This document shows positions 37,667 to 46,740 of a stretch of 64,000 nucleotides of DNA, piece after piece. The notes below the pieces were generated by a model. That model was not told the DNA's origin. It worked only from the letters and a program-made list of their open reading frames with translations, and did not search any database. How positions within the stretch are numbered: the stretch's first letter is position 1; each line of letters starts with the position of its first letter. This stretch comes from Bacillota bacterium. Its GTDB lineage: Bacteria > Bacillota_I > Bacilli_A > RF39 > UBA660. A program made the translations under genes and the position numbers. The stretch lies in contig SVAQ01000006.1 in NCBI GenBank assembly GCA_015059305.1, positions 5,392 to 69,391 of the forward strand, written 5' to 3'.

Positions 37667-37922
37667 AAAATTGAGGGTTATTTATTGAACTATTACGCTG
37701 AGTAATAGTTTTTTTGTTTGTTAAATTTAAAGTGGTTTGGTCTAGATTACCAGTTTTGGGTATATTAATTTTTTTTAAAGAGGAGAAAGCCTTTTGGGCA
37801 TTTTGAATCATTGGTTTAGTTTGCTCATAGATTGGAATTATTTCTTGGGCAATTTGTAATGACTTTGAAATGCCGCCCAAAATTTTAATGAAAGAAAGTC
37901 CATTTCCAGTTCTAGGAAACAT
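37659..37922 (-). CDS. YqfQ/VrrA-like small protein
   Basis: An 87-residue basic protein (MFPRTGNGLSFIKILGGISK, then AQEIIPIYEQTKPMIQNAQK) that resembles the conserved core of the Firmicute YqfQ family, whose function is unknown. AGGTGAT before the ATG at 37922 favours that start over the GTG at 37931. The 3' end overlaps trmK by 8 bp and contains the trmK terminator, so its last 25 residues may be poorly constrained. Confidence 0.65.
   Translation of the reverse strand: MFPRTGNGLSFIKILGGISKSLQIAQEIIPIYEQTKPMIQNAQKAFSSLKKINIPKTGNLDQTTLNLTNKKTITQRNSSINNPQFFR
37688..37715 (+). terminator. Intrinsic terminator after trmK
   Basis: A 9-bp perfect stem AACTATTAC/GTAATAGTT with loop GCTGA and seven T ends the dnaG-sigA-trmK operon. 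It is embedded in the coding region of the opposite-strand yqfQ-like gene. Confidence 0.88.
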
Positions 37923-38020
37923 GATTATCACCTACTTAATTATATGTAAAAAAATAGGGGAAGTACTAGAAAGTGAAATATATTTATGCTATACTAACTT
38001 TAATAGGAGAGTTGACAATT

Positions 38021-39589
38021 GTGGACGAAAGCTTAAATCTTCCGGAAAAGTCTAATTTTTTTGTCGATTTTATAAAAGCTTGGTTTTATATTCTTTTGTA
38101 TGCCTTAAGAGGAGCTAAATTTCTTATATGGGATATGTGGGTAGCTCTTTTTAGTCATTTAAGTTGGAGTTTAGACAAAACATATCAAAAAGTTCGTCAA
38201 GATGATACTGATCAAGAGGAAGTATACGAAAAGACAAAGATTACTAAAGAAAAAAAGAAAAAACAATATAATTATAGTAAAAAAACATTAGAAAAATATG
38301 AACAATTAAAAATAGCATTATCTAACGATTTACAGATGGCTGGAGCAACACGTAGTAAAACTCCGAATGTATATCAGTATACTGTTCGAAATATTAAAGG
38401 GGACGGTAAGATTTTTACTGATACAATGTCTGGTTTTTCTAAATTAGATATAAATTCTTTTTTGCTTAATGAAGGTTATGAAGTTTATGATATAAAAACA
38501 TCGAAGTGGATTAATTTCATGTATCAAGAGTCTTCGATGGTTGGAAAGAAGATGAGCGTTAAAGATTTAGTCTTTTGGTTAACTCAGCTATCTACATATA
38601 TTAAGGCTGGTATTACATTAAGCGAAGCGGTTAGAATTCTATCAATTCAAATGAAAAAAAATAAAAGCCGTCAAAGAATTTTTCAAGCAATAGGCTATGA
38701 ATTATCTTTAGGAGAATCTTTTTCTAATGCTTTAGCTAAACAAGGAAATTATTTTCCACCTTTACTAATTAATATGATTAAAGCTGCTGAAGCTACAGGT
38801 ACATTACAAGAAACCCTAGAGGATATGGCTAATTATTATACCGAAGTTGATAATACTCGTAAGGAAATGAAAAGCGCTTTAACTTATCCTGCAATTATAT
38901 CTATTTTCTCTGTAGTAGTTGTAACGTTCATCATAGTTTACGTTGTTCCTCAATTTACTAAAATATATGCAACTTCAGATATTGAAATTACAGGTTTAAC
39001 AAAAGCAATTATTTCATTAAGTGACTTTTTATCACAAAATTTAATTTTAGTTATATTAATTTTTATTATGACTATGGTTATGCTTTTCATAATGTATAAA
39101 AAAGTAAAAGCATTTAGGATATCTGCTCAAATTATGTTTATGCATGTTCCAGTAGTGAAAGATGTAATAATTTATAAAGAAATATCTATCTTTGCGAAGA
39201 CGTTTGCTTCCTTATTAAGGAATAACGTTTTTATTACAGAAAGTATGGATATTTTAAGTAAGATAACCTCAAATGAAATATATAAAGCGATTATGTTTAA
39301 AACAATTAATAATATTGTAAAAGGAGAAAAAATATCCGATGCATTTAATAATCACTGGGCTGTACCTGATGTAGCTTATTATATGATCGTTACTGGTGAA
39401 TCAACAGGACAACTTGCTGATATGATGCAAAAAGTTAGTGATTATTATCAACAGATGCATAAAAGTATTGTTAATCAATTAAAAAGCTTTATTGAACCAA
39501 TTATGATTATCTTCTTGGCTTTAATGGTAGCAATGATTATTTTAGCAGTTATTGTGCCAATGTTCCAATTATATAATGGAATTTTATAG
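38021..39589 (+). CDS. Type II secretion/type IV pilus inner-membrane platform protein GspF/ComGB family
   Basis: A 522-residue protein. An unusual N-terminal extension of about 110 residues with a hydrophobic segment (AWFYILLYALRGAKFLIWDM) precedes a YQYTVRNIKGDGK-type N-terminal motif and two GspF domains (DLVFWLTQLSTYIKAGITLS, FAKTFASLLRNNVFITES), each with PPLLINMIKAAEATG- or DVAYYMIVTGESTG-like repeats and membrane helices. It anchors pilus or pseudopilus assembly. The frame is open from 37973, but TATACT at 37990-37995 and AGGAGA at 38005 point to the GTG at 38021. No assembly ATPase is adjacent. Confidence 0.88.
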   Translation: MDESLNLPEKSNFFVDFIKAWFYILLYALRGAKFLIWDMWVALFSHLSWSLDKTYQKVRQDDTDQEEVYEKTKITKEKKKKQYNYSKKTLEKYEQLKIALSNDLQMAGATRSKTPNVYQYTVRNIKGDGKIFTDTMSGFSKLDINSFLLNEGYEVYDIKTSKWINFMYQESSMVGKKMSVKDLVFWLTQLSTYIKAGITLSEAVRILSIQMKKNKSRQRIFQAIGYELSLGESFSNALAKQGNYFPPLLINMIKAAEATGTLQETLEDMANYYTEVDNTRKEMKSALTYPAIISIFSVVVVTFIIVYVVPQFTKIYATSDIEITGLTKAIISLSDFLSQNLILVILIFIMTMVMLFIMYKKVKAFRISAQIMFMHVPVVKDVIIYKEISIFAKTFASLLRNNVFITESMDILSKITSNEIYKAIMFKTINNIVKGEKISDAFNNHWAVPDVAYYMIVTGESTGQLADMMQKVSDYYQQMHKSIVNQLKSFIEPIMIIFLALMVAMIILAVIVPMFQLYNGIL

Positions 39590-39599
39590 GTGGATTATT

Positions 39600-40358
39600 A
39601 TGGCAGTATTAGTATTTATTTTAGGCGCATGTCTTGGTTCTTTTTATCTTGTAGTTGGTAAAAGACTACCAATTAATGAAAATGCAATTAATGATCGTAG
39701 TAAATGTGATCGTTGTAGTCATATTCTTTCTTGGTGGCAACTTATACCAATTTTTTCTTATGTATTTTTAAGAGGAAAGTGCCATTATTGTCATAAAAAG
39801 ATAAATCCGTTGCATTTTATTATGGAAATCGTAACTGGTGGTGCATTTATTTTTGCTTACCTTTATTACGGTATTTCATATGAAATGTTTATCTTCTTAA
39901 TTGTAATATCTATTACATTAATAATTTTTGTTAGTGACTTTTCTTATTATATTATTTTAGATTCCCCATTAGTAATAGGTAGTATTTTAATCTTTATAAC
40001 AAGATGGTATTACTATGGTTTTTCAGAGTCATTATTATATATATTAAGTGGGCTTGTATTGTTTGCCACGATGTACTTGATTAAACTTCTTGGTGATGTA
40101 ATGTTTAAAAGAGAAAGTCTTGGTGGGGGAGATATTAAGTTTGCATTTGTAATGGGAGTAGTGTTAGGATTTCGCTTAGGACTTTGTGCATTAATTTTAT
40201 CAACATTTTTAGCTCTTCCTTACTCATGTGCTGCATTAATGCTCAAAAAAAATAATGAAGTTCCATACGGCCCGTTTTTAGCCTCTTCATTATTTATTGT
40301 TTTTCTTTTTTCAGAAAAATTTATTAGTCTTTTAAATTTAATTTTTATTAACCTATAA
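39600..40358 (+). CDS. Prepilin peptidase (A24 family, ComC/PilD type)
   Basis: A 252-residue membrane aspartyl protease that cuts and often N-methylates prepilins. The N-terminal cytosolic domain has the four-Cys zinc site (KCDRCSHI, GKCHYCHKKI). The two catalytic Asp lie in FVSDFSYYIILD and GGGDIKFAFVMG. The ATG at 39600 with AGGTGG upstream is preferred over the start at 39552 inside gspF. It is paired with gspF, consistent with competence pili. Confidence 0.93.
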   Translation: MAVLVFILGACLGSFYLVVGKRLPINENAINDRSKCDRCSHILSWWQLIPIFSYVFLRGKCHYCHKKINPLHFIMEIVTGGAFIFAYLYYGISYEMFIFLIVISITLIIFVSDFSYYIILDSPLVIGSILIFITRWYYYGFSESLLYILSGLVLFATMYLIKLLGDVMFKRESLGGGDIKFAFVMGVVLGFRLGLCALILSTFLALPYSCAALMLKKNNEVPYGPFLASSLFIVFLFSEKFISLLNLIFINL

Positions 40359-40443
40359 CATATGCTAAGACACTTGCTGCTACTGAAGCAGTCATTAAAA
40401 ATAGTAGTATCCAAGCTACAATTTTTTTTGCTTTTTTATTCAT
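40348..40443 (-). CDS. DUF4044-like 31-aa membrane peptide
   Basis: A 31-codon ORF with AAAAGGA nine bases before its ATG. It encodes MNKKAKKIVAW followed by a membrane helix (ILLFLMTASVAASVLAYVIG), the basic-start, single-helix layout of the DUF4044 family of tiny Firmicute membrane proteins. A weak promoter (TTGAAA-17-TAAATT, 40496-40468) precedes it. It is convergent with the prepilin peptidase gene and overlaps its 3' end. Confidence 0.7.
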   Translation of the reverse strand: MNKKAKKIVAWILLFLMTASVAASVLAYVIG

Positions 40444-40507
40444 AATATCAAATCCTTTTCTTTAAATAATTTATCATATTAACATGGCTTTTTCAATATA
40501 ATTAATT

Positions 40508-41029
40508 ATGAAAAAATATATCATAGCAATAGTTTTATTCTTTATTATAATAGGTTTTGTAATAGGAATTAATAATGAGGTTGATTTATCTAATGTAGTT
40601 ATGTTGAAATTTTCTTATAAATACTTAATTAATACATTATTAATTTGTTTATGTGGTATTATGCTTTCTTATATAGGAATACCACTTTTTTTTATTATAA
40701 TTATCTTTGACTTAATTGCTTGTGGCTTAGTTACAAGCTATTTATGGCAAGCATTTAATTTTCAAGGGTTACTCTTTAGCATAATTTTTTTTCTTGCCTT
40801 CAAACTTATTTATTGGTTTTTATTATCTTTAAATGGTTTTTACTCAATTAAATTAATTAAAAATAATTTTAAATATTTACTGCGAAGATTTAGAGAAAAT
40901 AAAAATAATAGCAAACTATATTTTAAAAAAATTTGCATTATTACAAGTTTAATTATAACTTTTAATTTATTCTTTGTGTTACTTGGTAATAAGTTAATTA
41001 TTCCGCTTGCATCATATTTACTTTTTTAA
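40508..41029 (+). CDS. Unknown membrane protein, possibly SpoIIM-like
   Basis: A 173-residue protein with about five hydrophobic helices. The layout (first helix, a NEVDLSNVV loop, then helices with FKLIYWFLLSLNGFYSIKL) faintly recalls the SpoIIM family, but no decisive motif is seen. TATAAT (40497-40502) ends five bases before the ATG and there is no ribosome-binding site, so the message may be leaderless. It is divergent from the DUF4044-like gene. Confidence 0.6.
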   Translation: MKKYIIAIVLFFIIIGFVIGINNEVDLSNVVMLKFSYKYLINTLLICLCGIMLSYIGIPLFFIIIIFDLIACGLVTSYLWQAFNFQGLLFSIIFFLAFKLIYWFLLSLNGFYSIKLIKNNFKYLLRRFRENKNNSKLYFKKICIITSLIITFNLFFVLLGNKLIIPLASYLLF

Positions 41030-41060
41030 GTCTTTAAAATATAATAAAGTTGTGATTGAA

Positions 41061-42167
41061 ATGAAAAAAGTTGTAGTTGGAATGAGCGGTGGCGTAGATA
41101 GTGCTGTTGCAGCATATCTTTTAAAAGAAGCAGGTTACGAAGTAATCGGTCTTTTTATGCGCAATTGGGATAGTAATATCAATAATGATTTTTTAGGAAA
41201 TCCAAATGATTTTAATGATATTTGTCCTCAGGAAAAAGATTATAATGATGCTTTAAAGGTATGTGAAAAATTAGCAATTCCTTTGCATCGTGTTGACTTT
41301 ATTAAAGAGTATTGGGACTATGTATTTACTTATTTTTTAGAGGAATTAAAAAAAGGCCGAACTCCAAATCCAGATTTGTTATGTAATAAGTTTATTAAAT
41401 TTGATTTGTTTATCAAAGAAGCTAGAAAATTAGGAGCCGACTACATAGCTACTGGGCATTATGCAAGATGTGAAAATGGTAAACTTTTAAGAGCTAAAGA
41501 TTTAAATAAAGATCAAACTTATTTTTTAGCGGACGTAAAAGCTGGAGCTTTTAAAGATGTTTTATTCCCAGTAGGAGATTATACTAAACCGGAAATTAGA
41601 GAAATTGCTAAGGCTCAAGATTTAATTGTAGCAGATAAAAAAGATTCAACGGGAATATGTTTTATCGGCGAAAGAAATTACCAAGAATTTATTAAAAATT
41701 ATTTAAAACCAAACCCTGGTGATATAGTAAATGTTGAAACTAAAGAAGTGATTGGAAGACATACTGGTCTTATGAATTATACAATTGGCCAAAGAAGAAA
41801 TGTCGGGTTATCGGGGGATACAGAACGTCATTATGTTTGTGGTAAGGATGTTGCTAAAAACATTTTGTATGTTGCATATGGCGATTCTAAATATTTATAT
41901 TCTGATGAATGTATTATTGAAAATGTTAACTTTATATCTAGCCAAAGACCGACTTTTTGTACTGCGAAATTTAGATATCGTGGCGAAGATCATCCGGTAG
42001 TTTTAGAATATCTTGATAATGGCGAAATAAGAGTAAAATATGAAGGAATGGCAAAAAGTGTAACTCCTGGTCAAGCTTGTGTATTATATCAAGGTGAAGA
42101 ATGTTTAGGCTGCGGATTTATCAAAGAAGTTTATAAAAATGGCGAAAGTTTATGGTATTTGAAATAG
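41061..42167 (+). CDS. mnmA: tRNA 2-thiouridylase MnmA
   Basis: A 368-residue enzyme that makes 2-thiouridine at U34 of tRNA. The ATP PP-loop GMSGGVDSAVAA starts the protein; the first catalytic Cys is in NPDLLCNKFIKF and the second in DSTGICFIGERNY. The frame stays open upstream to 41007, but the family start MKKVVVGMSGG fixes the ATG at 41061. The ribosome-binding site is weak. TATAAT lies at 41040. Confidence 0.96.
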   Translation: MKKVVVGMSGGVDSAVAAYLLKEAGYEVIGLFMRNWDSNINNDFLGNPNDFNDICPQEKDYNDALKVCEKLAIPLHRVDFIKEYWDYVFTYFLEELKKGRTPNPDLLCNKFIKFDLFIKEARKLGADYIATGHYARCENGKLLRAKDLNKDQTYFLADVKAGAFKDVLFPVGDYTKPEIREIAKAQDLIVADKKDSTGICFIGERNYQEFIKNYLKPNPGDIVNVETKEVIGRHTGLMNYTIGQRRNVGLSGDTERHYVCGKDVAKNILYVAYGDSKYLYSDECIIENVNFISSQRPTFCTAKFRYRGEDHPVVLEYLDNGEIRVKYEGMAKSVTPGQACVLYQGEECLGCGFIKEVYKNGESLWYLK

Positions 42168-42188
42168 CGTATAAACTTCGCTTTTTTT
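42142..42188 (+). terminator. Intrinsic terminator of mnmA, starting inside the gene
   Basis: GCGAAAGTTTAT (inside the last mnmA codons) pairs with ATAAACTTCGC, giving an 11-bp stem with one bulge, followed by seven T. Confidence 0.8.
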
Positions 42189-42280
42189 ATGTACTTTATA
42201 TTTACAATTATATCTTGCTAAAAGAGTAGAACTTCCTAGAAAAATATGTTATGATAGTAATATAGGATAGGGATTTTAGT

Positions 42281-43882
42281 ATGAGGAAATTTTTTGCAAG
42301 TATTAAAAACAGAATAAAAAATATTAATTTTAAATCTAAAAAAACACTATTAGTAATTGGCGTTCTTGCAGTTTTAATTACCTCAGGAGCGATCCTAATT
42401 TCTTACAGTTATTATATTGAAAAAGGTGACAAGAACCTGGTTATAAGTGGTTATGCTGCGCTTAGTGATGCCGATGTATCACTTAAAATGTTTCAAGAAG
42501 AACGTGATGAAAACGGAAATGGTACTGGTGAATATCGAAGAATATTTTCAGTTCCTAAAGAAAACTATTTCTATATTTCTTCGAAAACAACCTGTACAAC
42601 GGGTGTAACAATTGATAGTTATAGTAATTACGTATTTAGTGTATCTGCTACTAAAAAAGGATTATGTAATGTTTATTTTGAAGCTCAAGATGGTTTTTTA
42701 CCAGATAGTGAATTTAGGTTGTTTGTGGAACAAACTAAAGGTGCTGGCGATTACGAAGAAATGGGAAGAATTCCAAATAATGAATATGCTTATTATGTAG
42801 ATCTTAATAATACCTCATGTGGTGATGAAAACACTGTGGTTAAAATTGTTGATAGACAAATTCAAGTGACTACTTCAAGCTCTCTTGATTGTCAAATATA
42901 TGCAGGGATTGCAAAAGGTAATCTATCAGATACAGTAATAGCTTTAGGCGATGGTAGTAATAGAACTGCCGCTGATTGTAGTGCATATCGCGTGCAACAT
43001 GAAATTGTAACAAATGGAGCTAACACTTTAGATGCGGGATATCGTTATGAAGGTGCTAATCCTGATAATTATGTAACTTATAACGGCGAACTCTGGCGAA
43101 TTGTTGGAACTTTTGATGGTGCTGATATTGGCCTTCACGAGGGTAAAAAATATACTAGAATAGTAAGAAATGACAGCATTGGACGATATGCCTGGAATGA
43201 TACTGCAATTACTGGGAGTTTTGTTTTATCGGGTTCGACCCGTGATACTTTTTATGATAATGATTGGGAAAATGCACCATTAAATGAGCTTTTAAACACA
43301 TCATATTTAAATCAGGAAGATACTTTTTCTTCAACGTCTACTGTAAAAGGATTAAATAGAGCATCACGAGAAATGATTGCTAAAAATAATGCTAATTATT
43401 CTACCTGGTTTGTAAGAGCAGTATTTCTCCAGAATTATAGAGCATCTGAATATTATATTAATGAACGGATTAGTGGCCCAGCAGCATGGAAAAAGGTTGT
43501 TCAAAACGCTGCTGCAACCGAAGTGCAGAGCGCAATTGGTTTATTATATCGTTCCGATCTTATATATGGAATATATGATATAACAGCAGATACAGTGTGT
43601 CCTAATTCTGAGGAATTCAATAGTTTTAGTTCTTGTGCAACTTTTAATTGGTTAAATAAATCATATTCTTCTTCCTATGGTTTTTGGACTATTTCTCCAG
43701 CGGCCGCAACTCAATGTAATGGAAGCGTGTGCTCTGGCACCGTAAATCTTGTTGTGAATAATAATTTAACTACAGGAATGTCTTCAGAGGGTCGTTATGT
43801 CTACCCAACTTTATACCTTAAACACGATGTATTAATTGGTAAAGGTGAAGGAACTCAAGATAATCCATATTTATTGGCATAA
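42281..43882 (+). CDS. Large secreted/membrane-anchored surface protein, unknown family
   Basis: A 533-residue protein. A basic N-terminus and one membrane helix (about residues 22-45) anchor a long extracellular part. The C-terminal half has a module VTYNGELWRIVGTFDG, then TRIVRNDSIGRYAWND, DWENAPLNELLNTSYL and GFWTISPAAA, which resembles domains repeated in many surface proteins of gut Firmicutes. The exported part has about 10 Cys. It stands alone between terminators. Adhesion or substrate binding is a guess. Confidence 0.7.
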   Translation: MRKFFASIKNRIKNINFKSKKTLLVIGVLAVLITSGAILISYSYYIEKGDKNLVISGYAALSDADVSLKMFQEERDENGNGTGEYRRIFSVPKENYFYISSKTTCTTGVTIDSYSNYVFSVSATKKGLCNVYFEAQDGFLPDSEFRLFVEQTKGAGDYEEMGRIPNNEYAYYVDLNNTSCGDENTVVKIVDRQIQVTTSSSLDCQIYAGIAKGNLSDTVIALGDGSNRTAADCSAYRVQHEIVTNGANTLDAGYRYEGANPDNYVTYNGELWRIVGTFDGADIGLHEGKKYTRIVRNDSIGRYAWNDTAITGSFVLSGSTRDTFYDNDWENAPLNELLNTSYLNQEDTFSSTSTVKGLNRASREMIAKNNANYSTWFVRAVFLQNYRASEYYINERISGPAAWKKVVQNAAATEVQSAIGLLYRSDLIYGIYDITADTVCPNSEEFNSFSSCATFNWLNKSYSSSYGFWTISPAAATQCNGSVCSGTVNLVVNNNLTTGMSSEGRYVYPTLYLKHDVLIGKGEGTQDNPYLLA

Positions 43883-43897
43883 TGAATTTTAATCTAA

Positions 43898-43928
43898 AAC
43901 ATTCATAGTATATATTATGAATGTTTTT
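43898..43928 (+). terminator. Intrinsic terminator after the surface-protein gene
   Basis: AACATTCATA pairs with TATGAATGTT and is followed by a T-run. The right arm contains the ATG of the next gene (43917). Confidence 0.8.
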
Positions 43929-44144
43929 TTATCGGAAATGCAAGAAAAGGAAATAATATCCATAGTTACGGGACTTAATTATGGGCATATTGTGGATGTT
44001 CAGTTAGATAGTAGTGGTAATATCATTTCTTTTATTGCTCAAAACAAGAAAATGTTTCGTAGATCTTTTGAAAAAGATGAAATTAAATTTAAATTTAGTG
44101 AAATTGAAAAAATAGGTAAAGATGTAATTTTAGTGAGAGTTTAA
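43917..44144 (+). CDS. YlmC/YmxH family PRC-barrel protein
   Basis: A 75-residue protein (EMQEKEIISIVTGLNYGHIV, DVQLDSSGNIISFI, FSEIEKIGKDVILVRV) that fits the YlmC/YmxH family, a PRC-barrel-like group widespread in spore formers. Its role is not settled. No ribosome-binding site is visible and the start codon lies inside a terminator-like hairpin, so expression may need a different start or readthrough. Confidence 0.78.
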   Translation: MNVFLSEMQEKEIISIVTGLNYGHIVDVQLDSSGNIISFIAQNKKMFRRSFEKDEIKFKFSEIEKIGKDVILVRV

Positions 44145-44188
44145 CTTAAATATTTATCATTTCTTAAGTTTGTGTTAAAATAATAAAT

Positions 44189-44662
44189 ATGAAAAAGAAA
44201 GTTATATTATATAGTATTATTTTATTTGTAATTGATCAAATTAGTAAATTAGTATTAGATAACATTTTAGTTCTTGGTAAGAGTTATACTATTTTTGAAA
44301 AGTTTTTATATATTACCAAAGCATATAATGATGGTGTATCTTTTAGTATGCTTGCAGGTCACCGTTTTTTAATAATATTAATTAGTTTAGCTATCATGGT
44401 CTTTTTATATTTTTATATGCAAAAGTTTAAAGAAAACAAGAAGAATATGATTGCTTTTTCTCTAGTTTTTGGGGGATTGTTTGGTAATTTAATTGATAGA
44501 TTAGTTTATGGATATGTTATTGATTTTATTGATTTTTATGTTTTTAATTACAATTATCCAATTTTTAATCTAGCGGATAGTTTTATTTGTATTGGCGTAT
44601 GTATTTTACTTTATAGTATTTATTTAGGAGAAGATAATGAAAATAGTAGTAAACGAAAATAA
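44189..44662 (+). CDS. lspA: Lipoprotein signal peptidase
   Basis: A 157-residue membrane aspartyl protease with four helices that removes the signal peptide of lipidated prolipoproteins. Family motifs are FLYITKAYNDGVSFS, GGLFGNLIDRLVYG (first catalytic Asp) and FNLADSFICIG (second). No ribosome-binding site is seen; TAAAAT (44176-44181) ends seven bases before the ATG, so it may be leaderless. It overlaps rluD by 26 nt. Confidence 0.95.
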   Translation: MKKKVILYSIILFVIDQISKLVLDNILVLGKSYTIFEKFLYITKAYNDGVSFSMLAGHRFLIILISLAIMVFLYFYMQKFKENKKNMIAFSLVFGGLFGNLIDRLVYGYVIDFIDFYVFNYNYPIFNLADSFICIGVCILLYSIYLGEDNENSSKRK

Positions 44663-45521
44663 TGGCGTAAGATTGGATAAATATTTATCTTTAAATACAG
44701 ATTATTCAAGGGAATTATTAACCAAAATGATTACTGATGGTTTTGTACTTGTAAATGATGAAGTGAAGAAAAATAGTTATAAAGTAAAAGAAAATGATGA
44801 AATAGAAATTGATGAATCATACAAGATTGATACTGATATTGTACCTTGTCAAATGGATTTAGATATTGTTTATGAAGATAGTGATATTATGGTTGTTAAT
44901 AAGCCAAGTGGACTTGTGGTTCATCCGGGTAGTGGTAATTATACAAATACACTTGTTAATGGGCTTATGTATTATACCAATAATTTAAGCGATATTAATG
45001 GAAGTGCAAGAGTAGGGATTGTTCATCGAATTGATAAAGATACTTCGGGACTTATGATGGTAGCTAAAACAAATGAAGCTCATCAAGTTCTTGCAGAAAA
45101 ATTTAAAACTCATGATATAAAAAGAACATATGTAGCCCTTTTATGTGGTAATCTTCCTTATGAAAGTGCTACAATTGATGCTCCGATTAAACGCGATAGT
45201 GCTAATTTCAATAAAATGGGTGTATTTAAAGATGGTAAAGAAGCTATTACACATTTAAAAGTGATTAAAAGATATAATAATTATACTTTAGTAGAACTGA
45301 ATTTAGAGACAGGAAGAACTCACCAAATAAGAGTACATATGAATTATATTGGGTATCCAATTTATAATGATCCTGTATATAATAAGAAAGAAGCTACTGA
45401 ATTTGGACAATTTTTACATTCAAAAAGTATTGATTTTGAACATCCTATCACTAAACAAAAAATGCATTTTGAAGTGGATTTACCTGAAGAATTTCAAAAA
45501 TTTTTGGATGATATTAATTGA
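44637..45521 (+). CDS. rluD: RluD-type 23S rRNA pseudouridine synthase
   Basis: A 294-residue enzyme with an N-terminal S4 domain (VRLDKYLSLN) and the RluA/RluD catalytic domain, whose active Asp lies in VHRIDKDTSGLMMV; LETGRTHQIRVHM is conserved downstream. TAGGAGA precedes the ATG inside lspA, the normal Firmicute pairing. It corresponds to YlyB in Bacillus. Confidence 0.94.
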   Translation: MKIVVNENNGVRLDKYLSLNTDYSRELLTKMITDGFVLVNDEVKKNSYKVKENDEIEIDESYKIDTDIVPCQMDLDIVYEDSDIMVVNKPSGLVVHPGSGNYTNTLVNGLMYYTNNLSDINGSARVGIVHRIDKDTSGLMMVAKTNEAHQVLAEKFKTHDIKRTYVALLCGNLPYESATIDAPIKRDSANFNKMGVFKDGKEAITHLKVIKRYNNYTLVELNLETGRTHQIRVHMNYIGYPIYNDPVYNKKEATEFGQFLHSKSIDFEHPITKQKMHFEVDLPEEFQKFLDDIN

Positions 45522-45591
45522 CAATAATAAAAGTAAGAAATTTTACTAATTAATTTATTTAAGATATAATAACAAAGGAAGGAAAATAAAT

Positions 45592-46737
45592 ATGGATTCA
45601 ATCAATGTACGTAAACAAGATCAAATATTAATGAGTTTGGTTCATTATTTTGTAACAAAAGAAAATTATTCCCCAATATACGTTCATGGGGTTAAAGATG
45701 AGATTTGGCTTGAAAAATTAGATGGCCCTTATCGTGTTATACGTATTAATAGTAATCATATATTTAACGATGAACAATTTAAATTTGATCAATATCGGGT
45801 TAGGGATATTTTAAGACAAATAAAAAAGAAGACAATGTCATTTAGTATTAATGCTTTAAATATTAATTTGAATGCTGATGAAAGAGTAAATGATTTAAGT
45901 ACTAATAATATAGATAATATAAAAGTTTATGAACTATCGGAAGTAGAAAAGAATGAGTTAATAACAGAAGTGTTTCCAAATATTAAAGATAATTTATTAG
46001 AAAATACTAATGGTCTTGATTTAATCTTTAGTGTAACAAAAGATATTAATGAAAAAACCGAAAGAGAAAACAAACGATTTGAAAAAATCTTTTCACCAAA
46101 GAAAATATATATTACATATATAATAATTGCTTTATGTATAGTTATGTATCTAATTAGCTTTATATTAGGTAAAGGTATAAACATTAATACTTTAGTTAAT
46201 TTGGGAGCTAATAATGTTTTGCTTCTGCGTGATGGTCAGGTATGGAGACTTATTACTTATGCATTCTTACATGGAAGTTTAGCCCATTTGTTATGTAATA
46301 TGTATTCATTATATATAATTGGTACTCAGATTGAAGCAAGATATGGTAAAGGACGTTATATATTTATCTATTTAATAAGTGCAATATCAGGCGGGCTTTT
46401 AAGTGCCGGTATAGCTAATTATAATGTCTCAGTTGGTGCTAGTGGTGCAATCTTTGGTGTTTTAGGAGCGATGGTTTACTTTGGCTATCGTTTTAGATTA
46501 TATTTTAAAGATGCTTTGAGAAATAGAATTTTACCTGTTATTTTATTAAATTTATTTTTAGGTTTTATGCTTCCAGGAATTGATAACGCTTGTCATATTG
46601 GTGGACTTATTGCAGGTTATATAACAGCGATGGCAGTAGGAATCCCAGGAGATAGTAAAACTAAAGATTCTACTAATGGAATTGTTCTGTTATTAATGTA
46701 TATCGCATTTCTTTGTTATATTGCTTTTATAAGATAA
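45592..46737 (+). CDS. Rhomboid family intramembrane serine protease
   Basis: A 381-residue protein. A soluble N-terminal domain of about 170 residues precedes seven membrane helices. The catalytic Ser is in GASGAIFGVLGA, the His in NACHIGGLIAGY, and HGSLAHLLCNMYSLY holds the oxyanion residues. The size and N-terminal domain resemble Bacillus GluP (YqgP). AAGGAAGG precedes the ATG and TATAAT lies about 25 nt upstream. Confidence 0.93.
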   Translation: MDSINVRKQDQILMSLVHYFVTKENYSPIYVHGVKDEIWLEKLDGPYRVIRINSNHIFNDEQFKFDQYRVRDILRQIKKKTMSFSINALNINLNADERVNDLSTNNIDNIKVYELSEVEKNELITEVFPNIKDNLLENTNGLDLIFSVTKDINEKTERENKRFEKIFSPKKIYITYIIIALCIVMYLISFILGKGININTLVNLGANNVLLLRDGQVWRLITYAFLHGSLAHLLCNMYSLYIIGTQIEARYGKGRYIFIYLISAISGGLLSAGIANYNVSVGASGAIFGVLGAMVYFGYRFRLYFKDALRNRILPVILLNLFLGFMLPGIDNACHIGGLIAGYITAMAVGIPGDSKTKDSTNGIVLLLMYIAFLCYIAFIR

Positions 46738-46740
46738 TAA

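Noticed and set aside
37957..37985. Fourth copy of the shared promoter-like element before gspF
   Set aside because: AGGGGAA and GAAATATAT are present but the spacing is about four bases shorter and the blocks diverge; a TATACT -10 nearby explains the promoter better.
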